64,000 bases of DNA from an uncultured Erysipelotrichaceae bacterium (lineage in GTDB: Bacteria; Bacillota_I; Bacilli_A; RFN20; CAG-826): assembly GCA_902798595.1 (NCBI GenBank), contig CADBXE010000002.1, positions 175,531-239,530 on the forward strand, written 5' to 3'. Each line of letters starts with the position of its first letter. Within the stretch, counting starts at the first letter, position 1. The notes beneath the pieces are model-generated. The model had not been told where the DNA came from. It saw only the letters and a list, made by a program, of their open reading frames with translations, and did not search any database. Of the stretch, positions 27,514 to 37,625 are shown piece after piece. Position numbers and translations under genes: made by a program.

Positions 27514-29004
27514 TTATTCTCTTTCAACTGGAATATAAACGTATTTATTTTTAATCTTTTCTTTGCGATAGTAAAGAAGTTCTGCTAAATGATCCATTGA
27601 TGTACGAGCGGTTTCATAGGCACAATGGAGGCTCTTCTTATATTGCGCGATGGTATATTTTTTACCTTTTGTGCAATGTCTAGCATAGAATTTGGCTTCG
27701 CCTTTTTTCAGTTCAGGATCTCTTTCTAAGAGGTCTTGTTCTAGAAGAACAGCTTGCTTTTCATCTAACGCAACAGGAATATAAGCAACAGCAAGTTCTT
27801 CTTGCACATAAGTCACTTTGACAGTCTTTTTCTTTGGTGTTTCAACAGCAACCACTTCCCGTGGTTCTTCACGAGTTTTTTCAACTTGTTGAACTGGTGC
27901 TGGAGCGGCTTCTTCTACTTTTTCTTCCGCTTCTTCGGCGAAGAGATCCATAGTTTCTACTCTTGCTGGCTCTGGAATCTCGACTTCTTGAATTGGTTTT
28001 TCTTCATCAACTTGATAGAAATCAGCGCGCATTTCTGCGACCTTCGCAGTAGCGATATCATCTAAGAATGTATCGCAGTACTTGCTTAAGTATTTGAAAG
28101 CATAATCAACGAAATATGTGACGTCAGCAGTCTTTTGTACTTCCACATAAATACGAGCGGCTTCTTCTTTTGGTAAAAGTAAGAGCTTTTCAAATGGAAG
28201 CATGACAACAGAATCACCAAATGCCTCGTGCGCTAATACGGCTTTAGCCATTAAAACGGCCATTTCCTCAGAATAATTAGCGAACGGTTTAACAAAGTTA
28301 ATATAGAAGAAAGTAATGGTAGCTTTTAAGGATGTTGGTAATGTGGAGCTGTTAATGAATGTGAATAAACTGTTCATCATAGGTCCAATTAAGTTAACAG
28401 GCGCAGATGTGTATACACGGTCAATAAGGACACGATTTTCTGGATTTCTATCTTCACTTGTACGATAGAAAGTAACCAATTCTTCTGTGCCTAGGAGTTT
28501 AGCATAGAGTTCAGCAAGAAAATCTTCATCAATTGCATTGACATATGCACGCCTAATGTAGTTTAATGCTTGAAGGTAGTTCACCAAAACCATGTTTGTT
28601 GGAATTGCGCTTACTATTTCATTACGCATAACGCTATCGATAAAATCTTCGCCCACGTGTAATTGTTCGAATTCATTCAAGATGTTAAGAACTTCTTTTT
28701 TAAAGGTGTAGTCAACATTCTTAAATTGTTTCGTGTTAGGCGCGAGCATCATGCATTCGCGATTAACTCTAAGAAGTTTGGCTTCTAAGTTATTGACTAA
28801 GCTATTGATGGCTGGACAGCCACAGAACAAGAGCATGTTCTTTTCAATAGTTCTGATTGATAAATAGTGATAAAAATTGGAGCGATATGAAAGAATGTTG
28901 CTCCAAAATGGATCGACTGAAGAGACTTTAAGTTCACGACCAACTTCTAATTTGGTGGCATATTTGTCTTCAGTAAAACGCATCGCATAATCATTGCCTG
29001 CCAT
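27514..29004 (-). CDS. Degenerate Fic-domain protein with C-terminal winged helix
   Basis: 496 residues. Residues about 125-260 follow the Fic fold: a helix NYLQALNYIRRA near 142, YRTSEDRNPEN near 180, APVNLIGPMMNSLFTFIN near 201, and then the position of the active loop. There the consensus HxFxDGNGR reads VKPFANYSEE (238-247): the catalytic His and the Gly/Asn/Arg residues that bind ATP are all gone. The inhibitory motif SxxIEG corresponds to SAIPTN near 132, also lost. A Glu/Pro-rich linker (320-405) leads to a C-terminal winged-helix-like domain (440-496). AMPylation seems impossible; a binding or DNA-linked role is inferred. AGAGGT precedes the ATG. Confidence 0.7.
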   Translation of the reverse strand: MAGNDYAMRFTEDKYATKLEVGRELKVSSVDPFWSNILSYRSNFYHYLSIRTIEKNMLLFCGCPAINSLVNNLEAKLLRVNRECMMLAPNTKQFKNVDYTFKKEVLNILNEFEQLHVGEDFIDSVMRNEIVSAIPTNMVLVNYLQALNYIRRAYVNAIDEDFLAELYAKLLGTEELVTFYRTSEDRNPENRVLIDRVYTSAPVNLIGPMMNSLFTFINSSTLPTSLKATITFFYINFVKPFANYSEEMAVLMAKAVLAHEAFGDSVVMLPFEKLLLLPKEEAARIYVEVQKTADVTYFVDYAFKYLSKYCDTFLDDIATAKVAEMRADFYQVDEEKPIQEVEIPEPARVETMDLFAEEAEEKVEEAAPAPVQQVEKTREEPREVVAVETPKKKTVKVTYVQEELAVAYIPVALDEKQAVLLEQDLLERDPELKKGEAKFYARHCTKGKKYTIAQYKKSLHCAYETARTSMDHLAELLYYRKEKIKNKYVYIPVERE

Positions 29005-29088
29005 ATAAAAGTACCTCTTTATACTTCTATATTACAGGAAGTAGATTTTATTGCAAATAATTTATTCTAAAAAACTACTAATTTTAAA

Positions 29089-30906
29089 CTAGTTATCTTC
29101 TTCTTCGTCAATGGAAAGAATACTCATAAATGCTTCTTGTGGCACTTCAACAGAGCCAACTTTCTTCATTCTCTTCTTACCTTCTTTTTGCTTTTCGAGA
29201 AGTTTCTTCTTACGAGAGATATCACCACCATAGCACTTTGCTAAGACGTCTTTTCTCACAGCCTTAACATCGCATCTAGCAATGACTTTGCCACCGATTG
29301 CGGCTTGGATTGGAATCTCGAATTGTTGACGAGGAATAACTGTTTTAATCTTACGGATAATACCTAAACCACGATGATAACCATCTGGACGATAGATAAT
29401 GCTACTAAGAGCGTCCACAATTTGTCCATTAAGCAAAATATCAAGTTTGACTAGGTCAGCGCGCTTATAATCGCTGAAATCATAGTCAAATGAGGCATAG
29501 CCTTTTGTGTAGCTCTTGAGTTTATCAAAGAAGTTATAAACGATTTCACTTAATGGCAATTCATAGGTTAATACCATACGTGTATCATCGAAGTAATCTA
29601 AGTTCTCGTAAATGCCTCTTCTTTCACGGCATAATTCCATGATTGGGCCAATATATTCTTTTGGCGTCATGATATTAGCTTTGATGTAAGGCTCTTCTAT
29701 GAATGAAATCTTGCTAGCGTCAGGAAGTTTGCTTGGGTTATCTAAGTTGATAACTTCTCCGTCTGTCATGTGAACTTTATAAATAACGGAAGGTGCGGTT
29801 AAAATGAGATCGAGATTATATTCTCTTTCTAATCTTTCTTGTACGACGTCCATATGCAATAAACCTAAGAAACCACATCTAAAGCCAAAGCCTAAGGCTT
29901 GGCTTGTTTCAGCTGTAAATTGCAAAGAAGCATCATTTAATGTGAGTTTTTCTAAGGCTTCTTTTAAAGCCTGATAATCATCACTATCGACAGGATAAAG
30001 GCCGCAATAAACCATTGGATTCATAATACGATAACCTGGTAAGGCTTCTTTAGCAGGGTTCTCAACAAGGGTAACCGTATCACCAGGATGGACATCTTTG
30101 ATGTCTTTAATCTGCGCAGCGATATAACCGACTTGTCCAGCTTCTAAGGTATCGGTTTTAACTTCCTTAGGTGTTCTGATGCCAAGTTCGATAACTTGAT
30201 ATTCTTTATTGGCTTGCATTAAGCGAATCTTATCGCCAACTTTGACAGAACCGTCTTTGATTCTTACTAAAACAATGACACCTCTATATGGGTCATAGTA
30301 ACTATCAAAGATTAAAGCCTTTAAAGGAGCCTTCAAGTCTCCATGAGGAGCGGGAACACCTTTGACAATAGCTTCCAATAATTCGTGTACGTGTAAGCCT
30401 GTTTTTGCACTAACTTCAATGGCTTCATCGCAAGGAATGCCAATCTTCTTTTCGATTTCTTGCTTAGCCATATCAACGTTAGCAGATGGTAAATCAACTT
30501 TGTTGATAACTGGTAAAATTTCTAAATCATTGTCGACTGCCAAATAGGCGTTAGCGAGCGTTTGTGCTTCTACGCCTTGTGTGGCATCCACAACTAAAAG
30601 AGCGCCTTCGCAAGCAGCTAATGAGCGGGATACCTCATATGTGAAGTCGACGTGTCCGGGAGTATCGATGAGATTGAAGATGTATTCTTCACCATCATCT
30701 GCTTTATATGACAAGGTCACAGCGTTTAACTTAATAGTGATACCTCTTTCTCTTTCTAAGTCCATAGAATCGAGAATTTGGTCTTTCATTTCTCTAAGTT
30801 CCACCGCTCCGGTCAATTCTAAAATACGATCCGCTAATGTGGATTTGCCATGGTCAATATGAGCAATGATTGAAAAGTTTCTGATTTTTTTCTGAGAAAA
30901 ATCCAT
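29089..30906 (-). CDS. lepA: Elongation factor 4 (LepA) GTPase
   Basis: 605 residues. GTPase motifs [10 protein letters not shown] near 15, DTPGHVDF near 82 and NKVD near 136; domains II-V as in EF-G without domain IV; the LepA-specific C-terminal domain with [37 protein letters not shown] and [15 protein letters not shown] is complete. EF4 acts in translation under stress and in 30S assembly. It starts two bases after the stop of the membrane protein gene upstream. Confidence 0.97.
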   Translation of the reverse strand: MDFSQKKIRNFSIIAHIDHGKSTLADRILELTGAVELREMKDQILDSMDLERERGITIKLNAVTLSYKADDGEEYIFNLIDTPGHVDFTYEVSRSLAACEGALLVVDATQGVEAQTLANAYLAVDNDLEILPVINKVDLPSANVDMAKQEIEKKIGIPCDEAIEVSAKTGLHVHELLEAIVKGVPAPHGDLKAPLKALIFDSYYDPYRGVIVLVRIKDGSVKVGDKIRLMQANKEYQVIELGIRTPKEVKTDTLEAGQVGYIAAQIKDIKDVHPGDTVTLVENPAKEALPGYRIMNPMVYCGLYPVDSDDYQALKEALEKLTLNDASLQFTAETSQALGFGFRCGFLGLLHMDVVQERLEREYNLDLILTAPSVIYKVHMTDGEVINLDNPSKLPDASKISFIEEPYIKANIMTPKEYIGPIMELCRERRGIYENLDYFDDTRMVLTYELPLSEIVYNFFDKLKSYTKGYASFDYDFSDYKRADLVKLDILLNGQIVDALSSIIYRPDGYHRGLGIIRKIKTVIPRQQFEIPIQAAIGGKVIARCDVKAVRKDVLAKCYGGDISRKKKLLEKQKEGKKRMKKVGSVEVPQEAFMSILSIDEEEDN

Positions 30907-30908
30907 AT

Positions 30909-31298
30909 TTATTGAACACTAGATGAACTGCTACTTGTAGCAGATTCGATTGATGAAATAGTTGGTAAGATAAAGACCAACGCAATAGCGGTCACAATAA
31001 TCACAAGAGAGACCACTAAAAGAACGATGTTATACCATTTCTTGCCCACTAATTTAAAAAGCGGAATTTCAAATGGTAATGAAACAATGGAAGAAATGAC
31101 TGCACCACCGGCAAGTAAAATCGCATAGATGTAAATGAAAACACCACCGAGTGCGTCGCCAACATCAGCGTCTGGCTTAAATAACGCGTTACACGAAGCT
31201 GCAATGAACAATGATTCGCCAGTTAGGAATAAAGCAGCGACAGTTACGAAAATGCATGAAAAAACGATGAGTGTTTTACTACTTTTCTTCATTTTCAT
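30909..31298 (-). CDS. Membrane protein, unknown function
   Basis: 129 residues with hydrophobic segments near 9-31, 47-75 and 84-110 and a Ser-rich C-terminus (SSSSSS near 121). AGGAG precedes the ATG. No family recognised. Its start overlaps the end of the next membrane protein gene by 20 bases and its stop abuts lepA. Confidence 0.7.
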   Translation of the reverse strand: MKMKKSSKTLIVFSCIFVTVAALFLTGESLFIAASCNALFKPDADVGDALGGVFIYIYAILLAGGAVISSIVSLPFEIPLFKLVGKKWYNIVLLVVSLVIIVTAIALVFILPTISSIESATSSSSSSVQ

Positions 31299-31800
31299 TT
31301 ATCTCCTCTGGAGTGGCTTCCTCCGAAGCTTCTTCTTTTTTCTCTTCCTCTTCGTCAACTTCCACGACAGCTTCTAAGATGCCTGGAATTGGACGATAGA
31401 AATGATAAACGCCTTCAAAAATGTAGCAAAGGCATAAATAAGAAATAGCGATTGGGAAACCGAGACGGAACACCATCGGATTACTTGGTTGAGCAATGAT
31501 GCAATAAAGGTCAAAAGTCACCAAATAGATACCGACAGGTAAATGTAAGGTCTTATCAAGCAAGGAAATTCTTGGTCTTCTTTTTTTGGACAAAAGAGCC
31601 CATAAGAAATCCACGATGACCCATGTACCACCGAAAACTGTTATCCAGTTAAGGACCAAATGACGTGTGGCGTTATAAGGAATAACTCCTGTAAATTTTA
31701 AGATAGCAACGACTAAAAAAGCGATTGCAATGATAATTAACTCACCGCTATAGATGAGTTTTGCTTTTGTTAAAGCGTCTAATTTCTTTTTCATGGTCAT
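31279..31800 (-). CDS. Membrane protein with acidic C-terminal tail, unknown function
   Basis: 173 residues, four predicted membrane helices (about 18-38, 47-68, 86-104, 112-132), then a Glu-rich tail from 145 (VDEEEEKKEEASEEATPEE). No family recognised. Lies 18 bases after the helicase gene and is coupled by overlap to the following membrane gene. Confidence 0.7.
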   Translation of the reverse strand: MTMKKKLDALTKAKLIYSGELIIIAIAFLVVAILKFTGVIPYNATRHLVLNWITVFGGTWVIVDFLWALLSKKRRPRISLLDKTLHLPVGIYLVTFDLYCIIAQPSNPMVFRLGFPIAISYLCLCYIFEGVYHFYRPIPGILEAVVEVDEEEEKKEEASEEATPEEINENEEK

Positions 31801-31818
31801 TATCTTAGCATTAAATAG

Positions 31819-34149
31819 TTATTTAATAAAGAAATCTTGCAAAATATCACTCACTTCTTTTGGAGAGAATGCGACTTCATATTGTCGCCACTCAGCTTTG
31901 AATAAATCGCGATACTCGTTATTAAGGTACCTTTCATCGATTAATAAAACTGCACCTTTATCAGTTTCACTTCTGATAACTCGACCTAAAGCTTGCATGA
32001 CTTTATTCATGCCTGGATTAAGATAAGCGTAGTTATAACCAGATTGTTCTTTTTTATCGTAATAAGCGGATATTTGATTACTCACAAAATTAATCTTCGG
32101 CATACCAATGCCCACAATTACCGCGCCGATAAGGCGATCACTGACAAGGTCAATACCTTCGCCAAACGCGCCTCCAACAATAACGAACCCTAAGGTTGTT
32201 CTTTCCGGATTTGGCTTAAAGTTAGCCAAGAAGATTTCCTTATCTTCGTCAGCCATATCCTTTTGTTGTTCGAAAACATCTATACCTTCTAAATCAATAT
32301 AGGGCATGAGGTTTGACAAGTACTCGTAGCTTGGCAAGAAAATGAAATAATTACCAACTTTGTTGGAGATAAAACTCTTAATATAATCGGCAACTTTTTG
32401 ATATGACGTTCCCCTATTCTTGTATCTAATAGAGACATTAGGGGCGATAATAATCTTAAGATTATTGATTGGGAAAGGCGAAGGAAGAATGAGCTGAGCA
32501 TCATCTTTCTTACCGCCGAGCATATCGACGTAGTAGTCAATCGGGGAAAGAGTCGCTGAGAAAAGAACACTACCTCTGAGATTCTTTAAAGAACCCGCAA
32601 GAAATGAAGATGCATCCAAACACGCTAAATGAATAATTGTGTCATCCTTAGTGATTTGATAGTAGCAGAGGTAATGATTATTGAAGAACTCGAGCATCTT
32701 GTTAAAACGGTTAACACTAAGGTAGAAGTTCAAGAGTTCTTTGGTCATCTCTTTATTTTCGTTTTTATTAACATCTTGCATTGTGGTGATAAACGAAGAG
32801 ATGGTCTTGTAGGAATATTCATACAAATCATCTAAAACATGATCGCCTTCTTCACCCACATATTCTTTAAACATCTTATTCATTTTGGACATCGCAAGTT
32901 TAAGTTTATGGAGTTTACTATGGCGTACAGACTTACGCGCCTCTAAGAAATCTTTGTAGGATAACGAAGCGCTGTACATATCTCGGCTTCTATCCACTAA
33001 GTTGTGTGCTTCGTCGACTAAAACAAGATAGGAAGAAGTATCTTCATCAAAATAACGCTTCATATACGAGATTGGATCGAACAGATAGTTATAGTCACAG
33101 ATAATGACATCCATAAATAAAGACAGGTCCAATTCAAATTCGAATGGGCAAATTTGATTCTCATACGCTATTTGGTTAATAGTGTTTAAATCAAAGTCAT
33201 CATATGTTAAAAGACAGTATCTTAAAACCGTTTGGATTTTATCATAATAATGCTTGGTATATGGACATTCTTCTGGATTACAAGCCGAGCCTTTGCAAAA
33301 GCAGACTTTATCTTTTGCAGTAATGATAATATCACTTAGTGATAAGCCACTGTCTTTCAAGACTTTAATTGCGTTATGAGCAGCTTCTTTGCCGCTTGTT
33401 TTAGCGGTTAGATAGAAAACTTTACTATTCTCATCATCTCTTATCGCTTTAATAAATGGAAACAAGGTGGACATAGTTTTACCAATGCCTGTAGGTGCTT
33501 CTACAAACAAACGTCCACGCTTCTTCGTAATGGCATAAGCGTATTTAGCGAGTTCCCTTTGTCCCTGACGATAATTTTTGAATGGGAATTTGAGCTTATC
33601 AATGCTCTCATCTCTTTTCTTGTTTTTATTAAAAATGATGTTGTAAAACGCCAGATATTCATTAAGAAGTTTAACGACAAACTGCTCTAATTCTAAAATG
33701 TTAAAATGATAGGAATCGATGAGTTGTTCTTTTTCTTTTCCTTGTCTAATGTAAGTTAACTTGATACCGATATAATCAAGTTTTGTGAGCTTTGCGAACA
33801 TGTAGGCATAACACTTCGCTTGCCCTAAATGCCATTCAAGATTATCATCGTGAAATATCTTGAGATCTTCCACTGTTGTCTTAATTTCATCAATCACATA
33901 TTCGGTTTCGCTTCTTTTGATAATGCCATCCGCTCTACCTTCTAAAACGATATTCACTTCATCGATGTTGAAAGACATCTTTAAAGGAAATTCAGACATG
34001 TAGTTTGAAGATTGTTTGGATTGATATGCGCTATGGAGACGACTTCCTTCTGCCATTGATGAACGATTAAAAACACGATTATCGATATCGCCTGTTCTTA
34101 ATAAAAAGTCCACCAATTGGTGTACGCTAAGAGTTAAGTATTTCTCCAT
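31819..34149 (-). CDS. DinG/XPD-like iron-sulfur helicase with N-terminal PD-(D/E)XK domain
   Basis: 776 residues. The N-terminus (about 30-130) has a PD-(D/E)XK nuclease pattern: Asp74, Glu88-x-Lys90 and GQAKCYAY at 109. The helicase part has Walker A APTGIGKTMS near 220, an XPD-type iron-sulfur cysteine set (CFCKGSAC...EEC near 288-300), the DEAH box VDEAHN, and a C-terminal half with GGAFGEGIDL and QALGRVIRSETD. Such proteins unwind DNA 5'-3' and may cut it; the cellular role of this fusion in Firmicutes is not settled. Its start overlaps the fmt stop by one base. Confidence 0.85.
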   Translation of the reverse strand: MEKYLTLSVHQLVDFLLRTGDIDNRVFNRSSMAEGSRLHSAYQSKQSSNYMSEFPLKMSFNIDEVNIVLEGRADGIIKRSETEYVIDEIKTTVEDLKIFHDDNLEWHLGQAKCYAYMFAKLTKLDYIGIKLTYIRQGKEKEQLIDSYHFNILELEQFVVKLLNEYLAFYNIIFNKNKKRDESIDKLKFPFKNYRQGQRELAKYAYAITKKRGRLFVEAPTGIGKTMSTLFPFIKAIRDDENSKVFYLTAKTSGKEAAHNAIKVLKDSGLSLSDIIITAKDKVCFCKGSACNPEECPYTKHYYDKIQTVLRYCLLTYDDFDLNTINQIAYENQICPFEFELDLSLFMDVIICDYNYLFDPISYMKRYFDEDTSSYLVLVDEAHNLVDRSRDMYSASLSYKDFLEARKSVRHSKLHKLKLAMSKMNKMFKEYVGEEGDHVLDDLYEYSYKTISSFITTMQDVNKNENKEMTKELLNFYLSVNRFNKMLEFFNNHYLCYYQITKDDTIIHLACLDASSFLAGSLKNLRGSVLFSATLSPIDYYVDMLGGKKDDAQLILPSPFPINNLKIIIAPNVSIRYKNRGTSYQKVADYIKSFISNKVGNYFIFLPSYEYLSNLMPYIDLEGIDVFEQQKDMADEDKEIFLANFKPNPERTTLGFVIVGGAFGEGIDLVSDRLIGAVIVGIGMPKINFVSNQISAYYDKKEQSGYNYAYLNPGMNKVMQALGRVIRSETDKGAVLLIDERYLNNEYRDLFKAEWRQYEVAFSPKEVSDILQDFFIK

Positions 34150-35087
34150 TAGTCAAATTTCGCGCCTAAAAGGTTCTGATTACCATTGATAAAGGAACGG
34201 TAGTCCATTCTCTTCTTACCTTCTTTTTGTAGTTCTAAAATGGCTAATTGGCCATCTTTTAATTGCACTAGTAAGGCGTGTTTATCCGCTTGGACAATTG
34301 TGCCCACTGGAGCGGTGGCTAAATTATTAGCCATTTTGGCTTTAAAGATTTTAATCTTTTGATTGTTTAAATACAGATAAGCACCTGGCTCATCGCTCAA
34401 GCCTCTAATCCAACCATAAATTTGTTCTAAGTTCATGTTTAAATCAAGCTTTTCTTGTTCAGGCTTAATTAAAGAACAGAATGTCACTTCGTTTTCATTT
34501 TGTTCTTCGCCCTTAAGTTCACCATTTATATATAAAGGTAATAGTTCAATCGCTAATTCTTTGGCGGCATCTCTTATCTTATTAAATAAAGAGGTAGAGT
34601 TATCATCTTCAGTGATAACAACTTCTTTCTTACCAAACATTCTACCAGCGTCCATTGCTTTAACCATTTCCATCAGAGTCACACCAGTGACTTTTTCATT
34701 ATTAATTAAAGCAGTTTGGATTGGAGAAGCACCTCTTAACTTAGGAAGTAAGGAACCATGGAGGTTTAAGCAGCCTAAACGAGGAATATCTAAAAAACCT
34801 TGAGGAACGATTTGTCCATAGGCAAGAGTAATAACTAAATCAACTTTGAGATTATCCATAAAGGAATAATCAGCACGGATTTTCACAGGTTGAAAGACCG
34901 GAATGTTGTATTTTTCTGCAACTAACTTAGTTGGCACTTTCTCAATAATGCCTTTACGGCCCACAGGGTGATCTGGTTGACAAACAAGGCCCACAAAGTG
35001 ATAACCATCGAGTATTAACGCTTCAAAGACATCAGCGCTGATTGAGGGAGTACCCATAAATAAGAGATTAATATCTTTCTTTTCCAT
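34149..35087 (-). CDS. fmt: Methionyl-tRNA formyltransferase
   Basis: 312 residues. Formyl-tetrahydrofolate site with LNLHGSLLPKLRGASPI near 108-124 (Asn and His of the catalytic triad) and the Asp in KAMDAG near 145; C-terminal OB-like tRNA-binding domain. Makes fMet-tRNA for initiation. TATAAT lies eight bases before the ATG without a ribosome-binding site. Confidence 0.95.
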   Translation of the reverse strand: MEKKDINLLFMGTPSISADVFEALILDGYHFVGLVCQPDHPVGRKGIIEKVPTKLVAEKYNIPVFQPVKIRADYSFMDNLKVDLVITLAYGQIVPQGFLDIPRLGCLNLHGSLLPKLRGASPIQTALINNEKVTGVTLMEMVKAMDAGRMFGKKEVVITEDDNSTSLFNKIRDAAKELAIELLPLYINGELKGEEQNENEVTFCSLIKPEQEKLDLNMNLEQIYGWIRGLSDEPGAYLYLNNQKIKIFKAKMANNLATAPVGTIVQADKHALLVQLKDGQLAILELQKEGKKRMDYRSFINGNQNLLGAKFD

Positions 35088-35095
35088 ATGGAAAT

Positions 35096-35101
35096 ATTAT
35101 A
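35096..35101 (-). promoter_or_regulatory. -10 box of fmt, leaderless arrangement
   Basis: TATAAT on the minus strand, eight bases before the fmt ATG, within a 41-47-base divergent gap shared with the phosphodiesterase gene. Confidence 0.5.
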
Positions 35102-35134
35102 CAAAACGACGCATTTTTTTGCTACTATATGAAC

Positions 35135-35572
35135 ATGAAAATTTTATTAGTCAGTGATTCGCATAGTGATTATGCTTCTTTAGACCGTTTAGCGGCGATG
35201 TATCCAGAGATGGACTTATACTTGCACGCAGGCGATAGTGAACAGGATGAGTGGTCGATCAAGCCCTTTATCTCTGTTAGAGGCAACTGCGACCACTACT
35301 ATGACTTCCCAATTTTCTTAATAATTCCTTCGCCATATGGAAATATTTTTGTCCAACACCTCCCTTTTATTTCAAAAAGTGTCATTGCTGAACATAACGC
35401 AAAGATTGTCATACATGGCCACACACATACTCGTAGAAATGAAATGAAGAATGGTATATTATATGTAAATCCGGGAGCAATCAGCTATGCCCGGGATAAG
35501 TTTGATGGCAGTTACGCCATCCTCGATATTGAAAGCAATCATGTAGACATTAAATTCTACACGTTAAAATAA
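35135..35572 (+). CDS. YfcE/MJ0936-type metallophosphoesterase
   Basis: About 145 residues. Calcineurin-fold motifs: SDSH, HAGDSEQ, RGNCD and HGHTHTR, ending with NPGAISYARD. Members are Mn-dependent phosphodiesterases acting on model substrates; the natural substrate is unknown. Two ATG codons six bases apart (35129 and 35135) precede the motif; a TACTAT -10 at 35123 would put transcription at the second, so I use that start with limited certainty. Eleven bases before the adenylation protein gene, so probably co-transcribed. Confidence 0.87.
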   Translation: MKILLVSDSHSDYASLDRLAAMYPEMDLYLHAGDSEQDEWSIKPFISVRGNCDHYYDFPIFLIIPSPYGNIFVQHLPFISKSVIAEHNAKIVIHGHTHTRRNEMKNGILYVNPGAISYARDKFDGSYAILDIESNHVDIKFYTLK

Positions 35573-35582
35573 AGGAACTCAT

Positions 35583-37562
35583 ATGAAAATCAACAAAGAC
35601 TTAATCGCCCAATACGTTCAGGGCGCAGCGGCTTTACTTAAGACTTCTCGCCGTTTTAGCAACATCTATCAACAAATGATGAATCAAAACAAAAAGAGAG
35701 TCTACGCCGAATTTTTCAATTTGAACAACAGAATTAAAAGCTATAAATATAGCAAGATGGATGAAAACGTTAAAAAATACGCCCTTTATCTATCTAATAA
35801 GATTAAAAAGGAAGGCACAAATCGTGTCATTTTAAAGGTAGCAAACTCTCCAACATGGGGTGAATTATTCTGGGCCTTATTAATGGCTGGCTTTGTTCCA
35901 ATGTTGGTGGACGCTAAATTACCAAGAGAAAATGTTATTAATTTAGGCAATCAAGGCAAAGCCATTGCTATTATTAGCGATGATAATAACGAATATTCAC
36001 TTAACAAAGTTAGAGTGGATAATATCCTACAAAACTCAAAAGAACCAATGACAAATCCTTCTTGGGCGGATGAAGTTTTGTTCTCTTCTAGTGGCACAAC
36101 TGGTGATGCAAAACTCATGGTTTTCAACGGTGAAAACTTTGTCAATCAAGTGTGCTGCTCGTTAGATATGCCAAATGAAAGTTTGACCATTATGTATCCT
36201 AAGAAAGTTGGCAAAATTAAGATCTTAGCGATGATTCCATTTCACCATATCTTTGGCTTTGTCGCCGTTTTCTTGTGGTACACATTCTATGGCACAACTT
36301 TAGTCTTCCCAAAGAGCAATACTCCAACTGATTTATTATCAATTTGCCAAAAAACAGGCATTACTCACGTCTATAGTGTCCCATTATTCTGGGATTCACT
36401 AGCATTGTCTATCAAGCGTAAATTTGCTTTGCAAAGCCCTGAAAAACAAAAGCTTTTAGAAAAGATGATGGCTTATAACTTAGGCGAAATGAGCGCCGAA
36501 GAAGCTGGTTTCGCTAGCAAAAAGATTGTTAGTGATAAAGTCAAAGGCAACATCTTAGGCAAACATGTTAAATACTGTATCTCTGGTGGCGGTTATCTCT
36601 CTAACGAAACCTTAAGAGCGGTTAACGGCTTAGGGTATCCTCTCTATAATGGTTATGGTATGACCGAAATCGGTGTTACTTCCGTTGAACTTTCTCCAGA
36701 TGTTAAACAAAGATTATTAGGCTATATCGGTAAACCACTCCATGGTGTGGAATACAAAGTCAGCGAAGAGAACAACGAACTCTTAGTGAAATCTCCTACA
36801 ATTCATATTAGAGAAATTATCGCTGGCGTGGAAAAAGAAACAGTTTTAGATAACGGTTACTTCCATACAGGCGACATCGTTAATAAAGAAGCCACTGGTT
36901 ATGTGATGAAGGGCAGAATGAAAGACGTCATCATCAACGCTAATGGCGAAAATATCTTCCCAGATGAACTTGAAATCTACTTCAAAGATTTACCAAGTGT
37001 CACTAACTTATCCGTCTTAGGCGTCATCAACAAAGACAAAGCCTTACGCGAAGACATTGTCTTAGTCTTAGAACTCGATGACAAGACCGACGAAGCTACA
37101 CTTAAAGAAATCGAAGATACTGTGAAGAGTATAAAACTTCCTCATGACACAAAGATTGACGCTATCTACTTAGCAAAGAACCGTTTGCCTATGGCAAATA
37201 ACATGAAAGTTAAGAGATTCGCCATCAAGAAAGAAATTGAGAATGGTTCTAATAAGTATGTCTTAATTAACCAAAAGAAAGTGTCTTCCAAAGTGAGAAA
37301 GTTCTCCAAAGAAACATTAGAAAACGTTCTTCCAAAAGTGAGAGCCTTATTCTCCAAAATCTTAGTCCTTCCAGCCTTTAAGATTGACGATGAAGATCAC
37401 TGGATCAATGACTTAGGTGGTGACTCCATGAACTATGTTGAATTAGTCCAAGAAATGGACAGAGAATTCGACATCGAAGTTCCTGAAGAACAATATGGTA
37501 AACTCACCTGCGTTAACGATTTCGTGGAAGAAATCGCTCGTATCTTAAAAGAAAAGAAATAA
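35583..37562 (+). CDS. AMP-forming adenylation enzyme fused to a carrier-protein domain
   Basis: 659 residues. The ANL adenylation domain has the phosphate loop FSSSGTTGDAK at 167-177, YGMTEIG near 358, HTGDIV near 426 and the hinge KDVIINANGENIFPDELE near 448. The last 75 residues form an acyl/peptidyl carrier domain with the phosphopantetheine serine in DLGGDSMNY (Ser615). So the protein activates an acid as acyl-AMP and loads it on its own carrier. No condensation, reductase or acyltransferase partner is next to it, and the acid cannot be named; a lipid, D-alanyl or acyl-storage role are options. AAGGAAC lies before the ATG. Confidence 0.85.
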   Translation: MKINKDLIAQYVQGAAALLKTSRRFSNIYQQMMNQNKKRVYAEFFNLNNRIKSYKYSKMDENVKKYALYLSNKIKKEGTNRVILKVANSPTWGELFWALLMAGFVPMLVDAKLPRENVINLGNQGKAIAIISDDNNEYSLNKVRVDNILQNSKEPMTNPSWADEVLFSSSGTTGDAKLMVFNGENFVNQVCCSLDMPNESLTIMYPKKVGKIKILAMIPFHHIFGFVAVFLWYTFYGTTLVFPKSNTPTDLLSICQKTGITHVYSVPLFWDSLALSIKRKFALQSPEKQKLLEKMMAYNLGEMSAEEAGFASKKIVSDKVKGNILGKHVKYCISGGGYLSNETLRAVNGLGYPLYNGYGMTEIGVTSVELSPDVKQRLLGYIGKPLHGVEYKVSEENNELLVKSPTIHIREIIAGVEKETVLDNGYFHTGDIVNKEATGYVMKGRMKDVIINANGENIFPDELEIYFKDLPSVTNLSVLGVINKDKALREDIVLVLELDDKTDEATLKEIEDTVKSIKLPHDTKIDAIYLAKNRLPMANNMKVKRFAIKKEIENGSNKYVLINQKKVSSKVRKFSKETLENVLPKVRALFSKILVLPAFKIDDEDHWINDLGGDSMNYVELVQEMDREFDIEVPEEQYGKLTCVNDFVEEIARILKEKK

Positions 37563-37566
37563 ATAA

Positions 37567-37595
37567 TTGCATTATTTGCCGAATTTTGTTAAGAT
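37567..37595 (+). promoter_or_regulatory. Putative rpsT promoter
   Basis: TTGCAT, 17-base spacer, TAAGAT, about 30 bases before the rpsT start. GCCGA and TCGGC arms at its flank could form a hairpin. Confidence 0.5.
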
Positions 37596-37625
37596 TACAC
37601 TCGGCACTAGAAAAGAGGTAACTTT

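Noticed and set aside
27514-29004. Active Fic AMPylating toxin
   Set aside because: The catalytic histidine and the ATP-binding loop are absent.
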